From Gammaproteobacteria bacterium (GTDB lineage Bacteria; Pseudomonadota; Gammaproteobacteria; Eutrophobiales; Eutrophobiaceae): DNA of 6,204 nt. Both the position numbers and the translations under genes were made by a program. Each line of letters begins with the position of its first letter. Position 1 is the first letter of the stretch. Under the pieces are notes generated by a model. That model was not told the DNA's origin, did no database searches, and worked only from the letters and a program-made list of their open reading frames with translations. The stretch is from contig VYCZ01000172.1 of the NCBI GenBank assembly GCA_009843675.1, forward strand, positions 1 through 6,204, in the 5' to 3' direction. Shown piece by piece: positions 6,167-6,204 of this stretch.

Positions 6167-6204
6167 TCCGGCGCTTCGTTGATTTTACCGGCGCATCCTT
6201 GTAC
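6148..6204 (+). CDS. Possible 5' end of a divergent gene running off the window
   Basis: Two consecutive ATG codons (6148 and 6151) open a frame of 19 codons that is still open at the right edge, reading MMRRLGIRRFVDFTGASLY. The composition is plausible for a protein and the position, divergent from the small-protein/RdhA unit with an A/T-rich gap between, fits a regulator or partner gene. There is no clear ribosome site, and a frame this short can be open by chance, so this is only a possibility. Confidence 0.18.
   Translation, partial: MMRRLGIRRFVDFTGASLY

Noticed and set aside
1..6204. CRISPR array, tRNA, rRNA, insertion sequence or prophage genes
   Set aside because: No regularly spaced repeats, cloverleaf-like segments, transposase motifs or terminal inverted repeats were seen.

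Overview
The window looks like a stretch of chromosome from an aerobic, GC-rich Gram-negative bacterium, most likely a proteobacterium. The evidence is a full-length outer-membrane TonB-dependent receptor of the common proteobacterial type, high GC in third codon positions, and a B12/Fe-S enzyme of a type often seen in environmental proteobacteria. Taxonomy below that level cannot be read from the sequence. There is no sign of a mobile element, CRISPR array, tRNA or rRNA.

Layout: (1) Positions 1-2538, + strand, hold a two-gene hydantoinase/oxoprolinase-type operon: the C-terminal third of a HyuA-like subunit (entering from the left edge) followed 13 bases later by a complete HyuB-like subunit. 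(2) Positions 2539-2594 are a short convergent intergenic gap with a strong, nearly perfect hairpin. (3) Positions 2595-4760, - strand, encode a TonB-dependent receptor with signal peptide, TonB box, plug and barrel. (4) Positions 4761-4907 are an A/T-rich gap upstream of the receptor that probably contains its promoter. (5) Positions 4908-6097, - strand, hold a two-gene unit: a 72-residue basic small protein whose stop overlaps (GTGA) the start of a 324-residue reductive-dehalogenase-like / QueG-like iron-sulfur protein. (6) Positions 6098-6204 are upstream of that unit. They contain a perfect TATAAT placed inside an inverted repeat, and possibly the first codons of a divergent + strand gene running off the right edge.

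How the genes may work together: the HyuA/HyuB pair should form an ATP-dependent amidohydrolase or carboxylase acting on a cyclic amide or a ketone in the cytoplasm. The receptor would import a large or scarce ligand across the outer membrane. The iron-sulfur protein has the two-cluster signature and C-terminal layout of corrinoid-dependent reductive dehalogenases but lacks a Tat signal, so it should be a cytoplasmic enzyme. The most interesting part is the translationally coupled small protein plus short RdhA-like enzyme. A shared pathway for all the genes is only a guess, because the two halves are convergently transcribed.
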